64,000 nt of DNA from Marinovum sp048263515 (GTDB lineage: Bacteria; Pseudomonadota; Alphaproteobacteria; Rhodobacterales; Rhodobacteraceae), in the NCBI RefSeq assembly GCF_048263515.1, contig NZ_JBLXEC010000001.1, positions 444,094-508,093 of the forward strand, read 5' to 3'. The position numbers were made by a program, and so were the translations under genes. A model generated the notes under the pieces. That model searched no databases. It was not told the origin of the DNA and was given only the letters and a program-made list of their open reading frames with translations. Positions 1 to 8,464 of the stretch are shown one piece after another; position 1 is the stretch's first letter; each line of letters begins with the position of its first letter.

Positions 1-293
1 ACGAATACATCCGCGCCAATCCCGACAAGGCCGTCGAACTGGCCCTCCAGTACTATGCAGACACCGGCATCGAGGGCGACAAGGAAACTGCCGCTTATGC
101 GTTCAGCCTGCGGGATTTCCAGACCCTCGACGAAGCAATCGCCGACATGGAATCCGGTGCCACCATCGACGCGCTGATCGCCGGTGCCGAGGTTCTGGTA
201 GCCGCGGGGGCCTATGACGAAGTGCCCGACCTCAAGGCCATGCAGCCGGTGGCGCTCCAGGTGCTGACCGCTGCCAAAGCCCTGCGAAACTAA
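1..293 (+). CDS. C-terminal end of an ABC substrate-binding protein (TauA/SsuA/NMT1-like), truncated by the window edge
   Basis: The last 97 codons of a gene that begins outside the window; it ends at TAA 291-293. The visible part reads as a helical C-terminal domain (EYIRANPDKAVELALQYYADTGIEG begins it; written here only up to its key residues EYIRANPDK). This resembles periplasmic binding proteins of the taurine, sulfonate and nitrate type. It lies 30 bases before an arylsulfatase, on the same strand. In Pseudomonas, ats loci pair a sulfate-ester binding protein with an arylsulfatase, so an uptake role for sulfate esters or sulfonates is a reasonable inference. The family call rests on a fragment only. 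Confidence 0.55.
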   Translation, partial: EYIRANPDKAVELALQYYADTGIEGDKETAAYAFSLRDFQTLDEAIADMESGATIDALIAGAEVLVAAGAYDEVPDLKAMQPVALQVLTAAKALRN

Positions 294-323
294 GCCGGCA
301 ACTCCCAAAGAAGGACGTAAAGA

Positions 324-2588
324 ATGAGCATCACGTGCGATACGGTGACCGAGGTTTTCAAAGGTCAAATCGGCCGGACATACAAGGAGTCCACCCCTTG
401 GTGGCCTGAGGTCAGGGGCCCGAAGAAAGACAGTCCCAATATCCTCGTGATCCTGTTTGACGACTTGGGGTTCGGGAGTCTGGGGTGCTACGGCGGCGAC
501 GCGGAAACCCCCAATATCGACCGCCTGGCCCAAGGAGGCCTGCGCTACAACAACTTCCACACCACGGCCTTGTGTTCTCCCACCAGGGCGTCGTTGTTGA
601 CCGGACGGGACCACCACGCTGTCGGCATGTCGATCATCGCCAACGCCGACAGCGGCTTTCCCAGCAAGCGCGGCGCGATCCGGCACAACGCCGGGACATT
701 GGCTGACATGCTGGCGCCCGAAGGTTACAATTCCTACGCGGTAGGCAAATGGCACCTGGCGCCGGCAGATCAGATGTCGGCCGTCGGCCCCTTCGATCAC
801 TGGCCTCTCGGGCGCGGATTCAACAAGTTCTATGGCTTCCTCGAAGCGCTGACCGATCAGTTCCGGCCCTCGCTGGTGCGGGACAACCAGCACATCGAAC
901 CGCCGCGCACCCCGGAAGAAGGCTATACGCTGAACGAGGACCTGGCCGACCAGGCGTGCAAGTTTCTGACCGATCACGTGTCTCTGGCGCCGAACAAGCC
1001 GCTTTTCATGTACTACGCTCTGGGAGCCATGCATTCGCCACATCAGGCTCCGCAGGAATACCTCGACAAGTACAAGGGTCGTTTCGACGAAGGCTGGGAC
1101 ATCGCGCGCGAACGGCGCCTTGCGCGGCAAATCGAGATGGGAATCGTGCCAGAGGGCACGAAACTGGTACCGCGCAATGACGGTGTGGAACCCTGGGACA
1201 GCCTGTCCGACGACCAGAAGCGGGTCTACTGCAGGTTCGAAGAGGCCTATGCCGCCTTTCTCGACCACTCCGACAAGGAACTGGGCCGCGTCTTCGACCA
1301 TCTCGAAAAACTGGGCAAGCTCGACGACACGATCATTTTCCTGATGTCTGACAATGGGGCGAGTCAGGAAGGTCAGATCCACGGGTCGACCAGCACCACC
1401 TTCTACGAAAACATGGATGCTGAATCCTTCGACTACAACCTCGAGCGGATCGACCAGATCGGCACGATGCATGCCAAGAACAACTATCCGATCGGTTGGG
1501 CCCAGGTCGAAAACACCCCGCTGCGCCGCTACAAGCAGAACACCCATGCCGGTGGGGTTCAGGACCCTCTGATCGTCCACTGGCCCAAGGGGTTGAAGGA
1601 CACCGGCGTCCGCACCCAGTTCCATCATGTCATGGACATTGTGCCGACCATTCTTGAGGTGACCGGGACCGAAGCGCCGGCCCGGATCAAGGGCATCCCC
1701 CAGATGAATATTCATGGCACCAGCATGAAATATTCCTTCGACGACGCCCGCGCCCCGACCCGCAAGACCGCACAGATCTTCGAGATGTTCGGCCACCGCG
1801 CCATCTGGCACGACGGCTGGAAGGCGGTTGCCTATCACAAGCGCTATTCCGATTATGACGAGGACCAGTGGGAATTGTACCACGTCGCCGAGGATTTCTC
1901 GGAAAGCACCGATCTCGCGCAGAAAGAGCCGGAGCGGCTGAGGAAGCTGATCGAGCTGTGGTGGGCGGAAGCCGGGCGCTATGACGTGCTGCCACTTGAC
2001 GACCGTGGCTTTGCCGAACGCCGCGCCATGTCGCGTCCGCGCGACGAGTCTCCGCGCATCCAGCAGGAATTCGTCTTCTTTCCCGGCATGACGAACATTC
2101 CCGGCGGGGCTGCTCCCTTTACGCTGGATCGTTCTTATGAGCTGGCCGCACGTGTGCGCCTGCCAGAGGGGGCCGAAGGGGTCATCGCGGCCTGCGGCGG
2201 GCTCTGCGGGGGGTATACGCTCTACGTGAAGGATGATCGCATCATTCACGAGTACAACTATTACCAGAAGATGTACCGGGTCGAGGGCAGGGTGCCGCCG
2301 GCCGGGGACTGGGTCGATATCCTCTACAGGTTCGACAAGACCGGCGTCCGTCAGGGTGAAGGCGTTCTGGTCATCAACGGTCAGGAGGCGGGACGCACCG
2401 CGCTGCCCGAGACCTATCGGTATTTCATGGACTGGGAGGGTTTCAGCCTGGGGCGCGATGCCGGCTCGCCGGTGAGCCCGGTCTATGAGGGCCGACAGGG
2501 ATTTGCCTTCACGGGCGAAATCGACCGGGTCCGCATCACCTTGGGCAACGATATTGCCGGACCCAACGACTATGAATCGCAGGACTGA
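324..2588 (+). CDS. Arylsulfatase, type I (formylglycine-dependent), 754 aa
   Basis: Hydrolyses a sulfate ester. The type I sulfatase signature CSPTR is at residues 84-88, where C84 would be converted to formylglycine. The metal-binding pair FDDLGFG is at residues 45-51, and a SDNGAS motif lies near residue 343. At 754 aa it is longer than the common 450-550 aa sulfatases. The extra C-terminal part (about residue 560 on) looks like a beta-rich domain, as in the large arylsulfatases of Pseudomonas and actinobacteria. No signal peptide is visible at the N-terminus, which predicts a cytoplasmic enzyme. The start ATG follows an AAGGAC ribosome site. Its upstream neighbour is a TauA-like binding protein and its downstream neighbour an SDR. 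The natural substrate cannot be told from sequence. Confidence 0.9.
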   Translation: MSITCDTVTEVFKGQIGRTYKESTPWWPEVRGPKKDSPNILVILFDDLGFGSLGCYGGDAETPNIDRLAQGGLRYNNFHTTALCSPTRASLLTGRDHHAVGMSIIANADSGFPSKRGAIRHNAGTLADMLAPEGYNSYAVGKWHLAPADQMSAVGPFDHWPLGRGFNKFYGFLEALTDQFRPSLVRDNQHIEPPRTPEEGYTLNEDLADQACKFLTDHVSLAPNKPLFMYYALGAMHSPHQAPQEYLDKYKGRFDEGWDIARERRLARQIEMGIVPEGTKLVPRNDGVEPWDSLSDDQKRVYCRFEEAYAAFLDHSDKELGRVFDHLEKLGKLDDTIIFLMSDNGASQEGQIHGSTSTTFYENMDAESFDYNLERIDQIGTMHAKNNYPIGWAQVENTPLRRYKQNTHAGGVQDPLIVHWPKGLKDTGVRTQFHHVMDIVPTILEVTGTEAPARIKGIPQMNIHGTSMKYSFDDARAPTRKTAQIFEMFGHRAIWHDGWKAVAYHKRYSDYDEDQWELYHVAEDFSESTDLAQKEPERLRKLIELWWAEAGRYDVLPLDDRGFAERRAMSRPRDESPRIQQEFVFFPGMTNIPGGAAPFTLDRSYELAARVRLPEGAEGVIAACGGLCGGYTLYVKDDRIIHEYNYYQKMYRVEGRVPPAGDWVDILYRFDKTGVRQGEGVLVINGQEAGRTALPETYRYFMDWEGFSLGRDAGSPVSPVYEGRQGFAFTGEIDRVRITLGNDIAGPNDYESQD

Positions 2589-2603
2589 GTCCCCGGTTCC
2601 CGA

Positions 2604-2626
2604 TCCCGCGCGGCTGTCGCGCGGGA
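2604..2626. terminator. Hairpin after the arylsulfatase gene
   Basis: A perfect 9-bp GC-rich stem (TCCCGCGCG / CGCGCGGGA) with a 5-nt loop, beginning 15 bases after the sulfatase stop codon. No T-run follows, so it may stabilise or process mRNA rather than end transcription. The rest of the 172-base gap to the next gene shows nothing else I recognise. Confidence 0.4.
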
Positions 2627-2760
2627 CACGACACTCCGCTCTGACCTGGCCCGCCTTCGGCGCGCGACGACAGATCCCGCGCCACCGGGCGCTTTGCCGG
2701 TAAGGCGCGAGCACGTCGAGAGCGTCCACGGCACCACTGGTTAATTTGAAAGAAGCACAC

Positions 2761-3489
2761 ATGGCACGAGATCTTGAGGGAAGAACCATCGCCATCACCG
2801 GCGCAGCCTCTGGTATCGGGCTGGCCTGCGCCCGGGCCTGCCTTGCGTCCGGCGCGCAGGTGGCGCTTGTCGACCGCGCCGAGGATCGGCTGGCGACGCT
2901 GTGCAAGGAGCTGGGCGAACGTGCAGTCCCTGTGGTCACAGACCTGCTCGAACCGGCCAGCGTCGACCAGATGCTGCCTCGGATCCTCGACCGGATGGGA
3001 CATCTGGACGTCTTTCACGCGAACGCCGGGGGCTACGTCGGTGGCGATGCGTCTGAGGGAGACCCGGACGAATGGGACCGGGTGCTGCATCTCAACGTCA
3101 ACGCTGCCTTTCGCACCGTGCGTGCCGTGTTGCCGCACATGAAAGAACGCGGAACCGGTGACATCATCATGACCAGCTCCATCGCAGGTGTCGTGCCGGT
3201 GATGTGGGAGCCGATCTACACCGCATCGAAACATGCCGTGCAAGCCTTTACCCACACGGTTCGGCGACAGATGGCCCCGCACGGCATCCGTGTCGGCGCG
3301 GTCCTGCCCGGCCCGGTGGTGACCGCGTTGCTGGACGACTGGCCCAAGGCAAAGATGGATGAAGCCCTGGCAAACGGCAGCCTCATGCAGCCTGATGATG
3401 TGGCCGATTGCGTGCATTTCATGCTGACCCGGCCACGGCACGTCACCATCCGGGACCTCGTGATCCTGCCCAACAGTGTCGAACTGTGA
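2761..3489 (+). CDS. Short-chain dehydrogenase/reductase (SDR), 242 aa
   Basis: NAD(P)-dependent oxidation or reduction of a sugar or polyol is the likely role. The classical SDR motifs are all present: TGAASGIG for cofactor binding near residues 13-20, a NAG motif (HANAGG), a serine in TSSIAG, and YTASK as catalytic Tyr and Lys. I chose ATG 2761 because GAAAGAAG lies just upstream; an in-frame TTG at 2746 is less likely. The gene is followed after 8 bases by two FGGY kinases, which suggests that it makes a ketose or polyol intermediate for them. The C-terminus (VTIRDLVILPNSVEL) is of the type seen in YdfG-like serine/3-hydroxyacid dehydrogenases, so a hydroxyacid substrate is also possible. 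Confidence 0.85.
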   Translation: MARDLEGRTIAITGAASGIGLACARACLASGAQVALVDRAEDRLATLCKELGERAVPVVTDLLEPASVDQMLPRILDRMGHLDVFHANAGGYVGGDASEGDPDEWDRVLHLNVNAAFRTVRAVLPHMKERGTGDIIMTSSIAGVVPVMWEPIYTASKHAVQAFTHTVRRQMAPHGIRVGAVLPGPVVTALLDDWPKAKMDEALANGSLMQPDDVADCVHFMLTRPRHVTIRDLVILPNSVEL

Positions 3490-3497
3490 GGCCGGAG

Positions 3498-5126
3498 ATG
3501 ACGGACCTCTCACATGGAAACCCGGTCTTTCTCGGCATTGACGTCGGCACAGGAAGTGCCCGCGCCGGGGTGTTCAGGCCCGATGGTGCGCTGCTGGGGA
3601 CCGGCAAGCACGAAATCCGGATCTGGCGCGAGGGCGCTCTGGCCGAGCAATCATCCGACGACATCTGGCATGCGGTCTGCATGGCCGTCAGGGCGGCCAT
3701 GGCCGAGGCTGACGTGGCAATCGATACCGTCGTTGGCATCGGCTTCGATGCAACCTGTTCGCTGGTCTGTCTGTCCGGTGACGGCAGGCCGGTCAGCGTC
3801 AGCCCCTCCGGCGATCCTGAGCGCAACATCATCGTCTGGATGGACCAGCGCGCGGCCCCACAGGCTGCCCGCATCAATGCGACCGGGCATCGGGTGCTCG
3901 ACTATGTCGGCGGCAGCATCTCACCCGAGATGGAAACGCCGAAACTGCTCTGGCTGAAGGAAAATCTGCCCGAGAGCTACGGCCGCGCCGGGCATTTCAT
4001 GGATCTGGCAGATTACCTCACCTGGCGGGCCACCGGCGATCTGTCCCGGTCAAGCTGCACACTGACCTGCAAGTGGACCTACCTCGCGCATGAAGGCGGA
4101 TTCGATGTCAGTTATTTCCGTGAAATCGGCCTGTCCGATCTTGGTGACGACAACTTTGCGCGGATCGGAACCAAAGTGGTCGCTCCGGGCAGCCCTCTGG
4201 GCAGCGGTCTCACGCAAGACGCAGCTCTGGCACTGAGACTGGCGGCAGGAACTCCGGTCGCGGCCGGGATGATCGACGCGCACTCGGGGGGGATCGGAAC
4301 GGTCGGGGCCAAGGGAGCCCCGGCTCAGTCGCGCATGGCCTATGTCTTCGGCACCTCGGCCTGCACCATGACGTCGTCGCCGCATGCCACCAGCGTGCCA
4401 GGTGTCTGGGGCCCCTATCACGCGGCGATGCTGCCGGACGCCTGGCTGATCGAGGGCGGTCAATCCGCGGCAGGCGAGGCGATTGCACATCTGGTGCAGA
4501 TGCATCCGCATTTCCCCGAAGCGGCAGAGATCGCCCGGCAAAAGGAGCTGTCGGTGACCGACTTCCTGCTCGCTGAAGCCGAGCAAATGAGCAAAAATCC
4601 GGAACAGGCCGTGCTCCTCGCCGGGAACGTGATCGTTGTGCCGGATTTCCTGGGCAATCGCGCGCCTCTGTCGGACCCTTCTGCGCGGGCCATCATCGCC
4701 GGTCTCGATCTGCGGCGGGATCTGGCGTCGCATGTCGCGCTCTACATCGCCGGCCTGACCGGCATCGGATACGGGCTCCGCCAGATCCTTGATGCACAAG
4801 CCGCCTGCGGCGTCGTGCCAGAGACGGTTGTCGTCAGCGGCGGAGCCGGCGCAAGCGGCTTCGTCAAGCAGATCCTGGCCGACGCGACGGGCAGGACCAT
4901 GGCCAGTCCGGGAACAGCTGAACCGGTCTTGCTGGGGAGCGCCATGCTCGGCGCGGTTGCCTCCGGTCACTTCTGTTCGCTGGAAGAAGCGATGGCGGAG
5001 ATGTCCAGCCTCGACGGTATGTATGCGCCGGCAACGGGCGAGATGCGAGAGCTGCACGACCAGCGCTATCGCCGCTTCACCGCGTTGCAGCAAGCCGGAC
5101 GCGCCAGCCAGGGAGACGGGGCATGA
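3498..5126 (+). CDS. FGGY-family carbohydrate kinase, D-ribulokinase-like, 542 aa
   Basis: Phosphorylates a ketopentose or polyol with ATP. The N-terminal phosphate-binding segment GIDVGTGSARAG (residue 13 on), the MDQRA segment, the AAGMIDAHSGG segment carrying the catalytic Asp, IEGGQSAAGEA and PDFLGNRAPLSDP are all typical of the ribulokinase branch of FGGY kinases. The length fits that branch (about 540 aa). ATG 3498 follows GGAG and lies 8 bases after the SDR stop; the frame stays open further upstream, but only inside the SDR gene. The stop overlaps the next kinase start by 4 bases (ATGA), so the two kinases are probably translationally coupled. Whether the substrate is D-ribulose, L-ribulose or another pentulose is not decided. 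Confidence 0.85.
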   Translation: MTDLSHGNPVFLGIDVGTGSARAGVFRPDGALLGTGKHEIRIWREGALAEQSSDDIWHAVCMAVRAAMAEADVAIDTVVGIGFDATCSLVCLSGDGRPVSVSPSGDPERNIIVWMDQRAAPQAARINATGHRVLDYVGGSISPEMETPKLLWLKENLPESYGRAGHFMDLADYLTWRATGDLSRSSCTLTCKWTYLAHEGGFDVSYFREIGLSDLGDDNFARIGTKVVAPGSPLGSGLTQDAALALRLAAGTPVAAGMIDAHSGGIGTVGAKGAPAQSRMAYVFGTSACTMTSSPHATSVPGVWGPYHAAMLPDAWLIEGGQSAAGEAIAHLVQMHPHFPEAAEIARQKELSVTDFLLAEAEQMSKNPEQAVLLAGNVIVVPDFLGNRAPLSDPSARAIIAGLDLRRDLASHVALYIAGLTGIGYGLRQILDAQAACGVVPETVVVSGGAGASGFVKQILADATGRTMASPGTAEPVLLGSAMLGAVASGHFCSLEEAMAEMSSLDGMYAPATGEMRELHDQRYRRFTALQQAGRASQGDGA

Positions 5127-6682
5127 ACCGGGACATCCTGATCGGTCTGGATGCCGGCACTTCGGTCATCAAGGCCGTGGCCTTTGATCTGACGGGGCGT
5201 CAACTGGCCGCGGCCGGTGTCCGCAATCGCTACCGCACCTCGCCGCAAGGGGCAGCGGAGCAGGACATGGCGCAAACCTGGCAGCTTGCGGCGCAAATGC
5301 TCCGCCAGTTGTCCGATACGATCCCCGATCTCGCAGGCCGCGTGCTCGCCATGGGGGTGACGGCCCAGGGTGACGGCACATGGCTGATCGATGCCGAGGG
5401 CACCCCGATCGGCGATGCCATGTTGTGGATGGATTCGCGCGCGGCTCTGGAAGCGCGAGAGATCGCCAATTCCTGTGGGCACGACACCATCTACCACACA
5501 ACCGCGACCGGGGTGAATCTCTGCCAGATGCGGGTGCAACTCTCCTGGCTGCGAAAGACCGCCCCCGAGAGGATTGGTTGCGCGGCACATGCCCTGCATT
5601 GCAAGGAGTGGCTGTACTTTTGCCTCACCGGCGAAGTGGTTGCCGATGTGAGCGAAGCGGTATTGAACTTCGGCGATATCCGGACGCGGCGCTACAGCGA
5701 CGCGGTGATCACCGCGCTGGGCCTCGATGACATGCGCCGTCTGATGCCGCCAATCATAGATGGCAGCAGGTCCGCGCACGGGCTCGGCAGACGCGCCGCT
5801 GCCGCGACAGGACTGCCTGAGGGGCTGCCGGTCTGCCTTGGGTATATGGATATCGTCACCTCCGGAATTGCCTCGGGGCTGTGCGACAGGACCGCACGGC
5901 CTGGGGTGTCGATCCTCGGATCGACCGGAGTTCACACGCGGTATGCCGCGAATGTCGACGAGATCGTGCTGAACGACAACCGAACCGGCTATACGGTGGC
6001 GCTTGCCGACGAAGCCTTTGGGCAGGTGCAGACGAATATGGCGGCGGCGATCAATATCGACTGGATTGCCGGGATTGCCAGCGAAGTTATGGCGACTGCC
6101 GGACTGGCGCCAAGCCCATCCGATATTCTTGCAGGCTTTGAGGATCTGGTGGCCGGGGCGCGGCCCGGCGCAGCGACCTATCACCCCTATATCGCCACCA
6201 CCGGTGAGCGAGGGCCCTTTTCCGAACCCGACGCACGGGCCAGCTATACCGGGCTCGACCGCGCTGTCGGCTGGGGCGAGATGGTACGCGGGGTTTACGA
6301 AGGCTTGGCCCTGGCTGCGCGCGATTGTTATTCGGCGATGGGCGACATCCCGGGCGAAATCCGGGTCGCCGGCGGTGCGGCGCGATCGACCCAGCTTGTG
6401 CACATCCTGGCCTCTGTCCTGAACCGCCCGGTCCGGGCAGTCGCGCAGGAAGAGACCGGTGCAGCCGGAGCGGCCATGATCGCCGCGGTGCAATCTGGGG
6501 TCTTCTCCAGCTTGGGCCAGGCCAGTGAGGTCTGGGTCACGCCGCTTCTTCGAGATGCCGTCCTGCCCGACCCGGATCTGACAGGAACCTACGACAGCCT
6601 TTTTCCGGCCTTTCAGGCGGGGCGAACAGCCATGCAACCGCTCTGGCACGCCCAGGCGAAGACAAGGGAAGAAATCTCATGA
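5123..6682 (+). CDS. FGGY-family kinase, erythritol kinase / L-xylulokinase-like, 519 aa
   Basis: A second ATP-dependent polyol or ketose kinase, distinct from the one before it. The N-terminus (GLDAGTSVIKAVAFDLTGRQ, residue 8 on), the QGDGTWLID segment and the GERGPFSEPDARASY segment resemble the EryA erythritol kinases of Brucella and Rhizobium, which are also about 520 aa. The catalytic-Asp region reads GYMDIVTSG, where EryA proteins have a similar GY-D motif. It overlaps the upstream kinase and the downstream dehydrogenase by 4 bases each. The GlpD/EryB-type dehydrogenase at 8465 strengthens a tetritol- or pentitol-phosphate reading. L-xylulokinase is the main alternative. Confidence 0.8.
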   Translation: MNRDILIGLDAGTSVIKAVAFDLTGRQLAAAGVRNRYRTSPQGAAEQDMAQTWQLAAQMLRQLSDTIPDLAGRVLAMGVTAQGDGTWLIDAEGTPIGDAMLWMDSRAALEAREIANSCGHDTIYHTTATGVNLCQMRVQLSWLRKTAPERIGCAAHALHCKEWLYFCLTGEVVADVSEAVLNFGDIRTRRYSDAVITALGLDDMRRLMPPIIDGSRSAHGLGRRAAAATGLPEGLPVCLGYMDIVTSGIASGLCDRTARPGVSILGSTGVHTRYAANVDEIVLNDNRTGYTVALADEAFGQVQTNMAAAINIDWIAGIASEVMATAGLAPSPSDILAGFEDLVAGARPGAATYHPYIATTGERGPFSEPDARASYTGLDRAVGWGEMVRGVYEGLALAARDCYSAMGDIPGEIRVAGGAARSTQLVHILASVLNRPVRAVAQEETGAAGAAMIAAVQSGVFSSLGQASEVWVTPLLRDAVLPDPDLTGTYDSLFPAFQAGRTAMQPLWHAQAKTREEIS

Positions 6683-7719
6683 CCACTGACGTTGCGATCA
6701 TCGGTGACAGATTCATGTTGTCCAAGACCTTCGAGGAGCAGATCCTCGCGGTGTGCGGCGACAAGGTGTCGGTGCGCCGGATGGACTACGATTGGCCCGA
6801 TGCGCCCCTGGAACAGGGCTACGGCGGCTCGCGCATCCAGGGTATTCAGGAGTTTCAGGGCGACCCCGACGAAGTGGTGGCGCATATCGGCACGGCGAAC
6901 GTGGCGGTCCTGCATCACGCGCCGCTGTCGGCCGAGATGATGCAAGCGCTGCCCGGCCTGAAACTTGTGGCGGTCAGCCGCGGTGGCCCGGTCAACATCG
7001 ACATGACGGCGGCGCGGGCGCGCGGCATCACCGTGGTCAACACGCCCGGCCGCAACGCCAGCGCGGTGGCGGAATTCACCATCGGGGGCATCATCGCAGA
7101 GGTACGCAACCTGGCCCGAGGCCATGAGGCGCTGAGGGCAGGGGACTACCGGACCGATCTGTACCGGGCGGATGTCACCGGCGACGAGCTGTGCGACATG
7201 ACTGTCGGGATCGTCGGGTACGGCCAGATCGGCAAGCGCGTCGTGTCGCTCCTGAGAGCCTTCGGATGCCGGATCCTGGTGTCCGACCCTTACGTGCAAT
7301 TGGCGGTCGAGGACCTGCAGGCGGGTGTCGAGATGGTCTCGCACGAAAGGCTGCTGGCCGAGGCCGACATCGTGTCACTGCATCCGCGCGTGACCGAGGA
7401 AACCACCGGAATGATGAATGCCGCGGCCTTTGCCGCGATGAAACCGGGCAGCACCCTGATCAACACCGCGCGCGGCCCGCTGGTGGATTACGATGCCTTG
7501 ATCGCGGCACTGCAGAGCGGGCATTTGCGTGGCGCCATGCTCGAGACCTTTCCGGTCGAACCGGTGCCTGCGGATTCTCCGCTGCTCACCATGCCCAACG
7601 TCACCCTGACCCCCCACATCGCCGGAGCCTCCCTGCGAACCGTGCGCGTTGCAGCAAGCAAGGCGGCGGTTGAAGTGCGGCGCTGGCTGGACGGCGAACC
7701 TCCCCTGAACCCCTGTTGA
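6679..7719 (+). CDS. D-isomer-specific 2-hydroxyacid dehydrogenase, 346 aa
   Basis: NAD(P)-dependent interconversion of a 2-hydroxyacid and a 2-keto acid. The nucleotide-binding motif GIVGYGQIG lies at residues 177-185 and is followed by Asp203 in SDPY, which favours NAD. The catalytic triad expected of the family is visible as R265 (NTARG), E294 and H313 (TPHIAGAS). Translation is coupled to the kinase upstream by an ATGA overlap. Its placement between a kinase and a class II aldolase suggests a phosphorylated or plain sugar acid as substrate, but this is an inference. It is not close to the similar dehydrogenase at 13855. Confidence 0.85.
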   Translation: MTTDVAIIGDRFMLSKTFEEQILAVCGDKVSVRRMDYDWPDAPLEQGYGGSRIQGIQEFQGDPDEVVAHIGTANVAVLHHAPLSAEMMQALPGLKLVAVSRGGPVNIDMTAARARGITVVNTPGRNASAVAEFTIGGIIAEVRNLARGHEALRAGDYRTDLYRADVTGDELCDMTVGIVGYGQIGKRVVSLLRAFGCRILVSDPYVQLAVEDLQAGVEMVSHERLLAEADIVSLHPRVTEETTGMMNAAAFAAMKPGSTLINTARGPLVDYDALIAALQSGHLRGAMLETFPVEPVPADSPLLTMPNVTLTPHIAGASLRTVRVAASKAAVEVRRWLDGEPPLNPC

Positions 7720-7727
7720 GAGATCCC

Positions 7728-8387
7728 ATGAAAGATATTCAGACCACCCTCCGCCAATCGCTCGTCGATGCCTGCCAGAGCCTCGCATCCCTGGGCCTGA
7801 CTCAGGGCACGTCCGGAAACGTGTCGGTGCGCTGCGGCGACAAGATGCTGATCTCGCCCTCGGCGACACCCTATGAAGACCTGACGCCCGAGATGATCGT
7901 CGAAATGCCGCTTGACCGGAACGATGGCACTTGGTCCGGCCCGCTCAAACCCTCGACCGAATGGCGGTTTCACCTCGACATGTTGCAGTCGCGGTCCGAC
8001 GTGAATGCGGTCGTCCACGGTCATCCGACCTATTGCACCGCGCTTGCCATTGCCCGCAAATCGATACCGCGCTGCCACTACATGATCGCGGCTTTCGGAG
8101 GCGATGACGTCCGATGTGCTGGCTACGCGCGGTTCGGGTCCGAAGAGCTCTCCGAACTCGTCAAGGAGGCGATGAAGGACCGGACCGCCTGTTTGATGGC
8201 CAACCATGGCGCGCTGGCGCTTGGCTCGGATTTGCGCAAAGCGCTCTGGCGTGCCGTCGAGCTGGAGGCCATTGCCCAGCAATACTACCTGTCGCTCGCC
8301 ATCGGCGGGCCGGTGCTGCTGAGTGAAGAGGACATTGCCGAGACACATCAGGCCTTCGGCGGCTACGGGCTCCAGGATCAGCACTGA
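7728..8387 (+). CDS. Class II (zinc) aldolase / adducin-family protein, 219 aa
   Basis: Retro-aldol cleavage of a ketose 1-phosphate (or an epimerase or decarboxylase reaction) is the family role. The zinc ligands expected of L-fuculose-phosphate aldolase relatives are visible: H97 and H99 in VHGHP and H160 in ANHGAL. E78 in the STEW motif fits the catalytic Glu. I chose ATG 7728, 8 bases after the upstream stop, with GAGA before it; the TTG at 7716 overlaps the stop. With two kinases and a GlpD-type enzyme in the operon, cleavage to DHAP plus an aldehyde is a likely step. Related families include AraD epimerase and OtnC decarboxylase. Confidence 0.85.
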   Translation: MKDIQTTLRQSLVDACQSLASLGLTQGTSGNVSVRCGDKMLISPSATPYEDLTPEMIVEMPLDRNDGTWSGPLKPSTEWRFHLDMLQSRSDVNAVVHGHPTYCTALAIARKSIPRCHYMIAAFGGDDVRCAGYARFGSEELSELVKEAMKDRTACLMANHGALALGSDLRKALWRAVELEAIAQQYYLSLAIGGPVLLSEEDIAETHQAFGGYGLQDQH

Positions 8388-8464
8388 CGACGTGACACGC
8401 ATTTCCCGGCGCCGGCTCTTCCAGACCCGGCACCAGGTTTTCCAGAAAAACGAGGCGGCGGAAC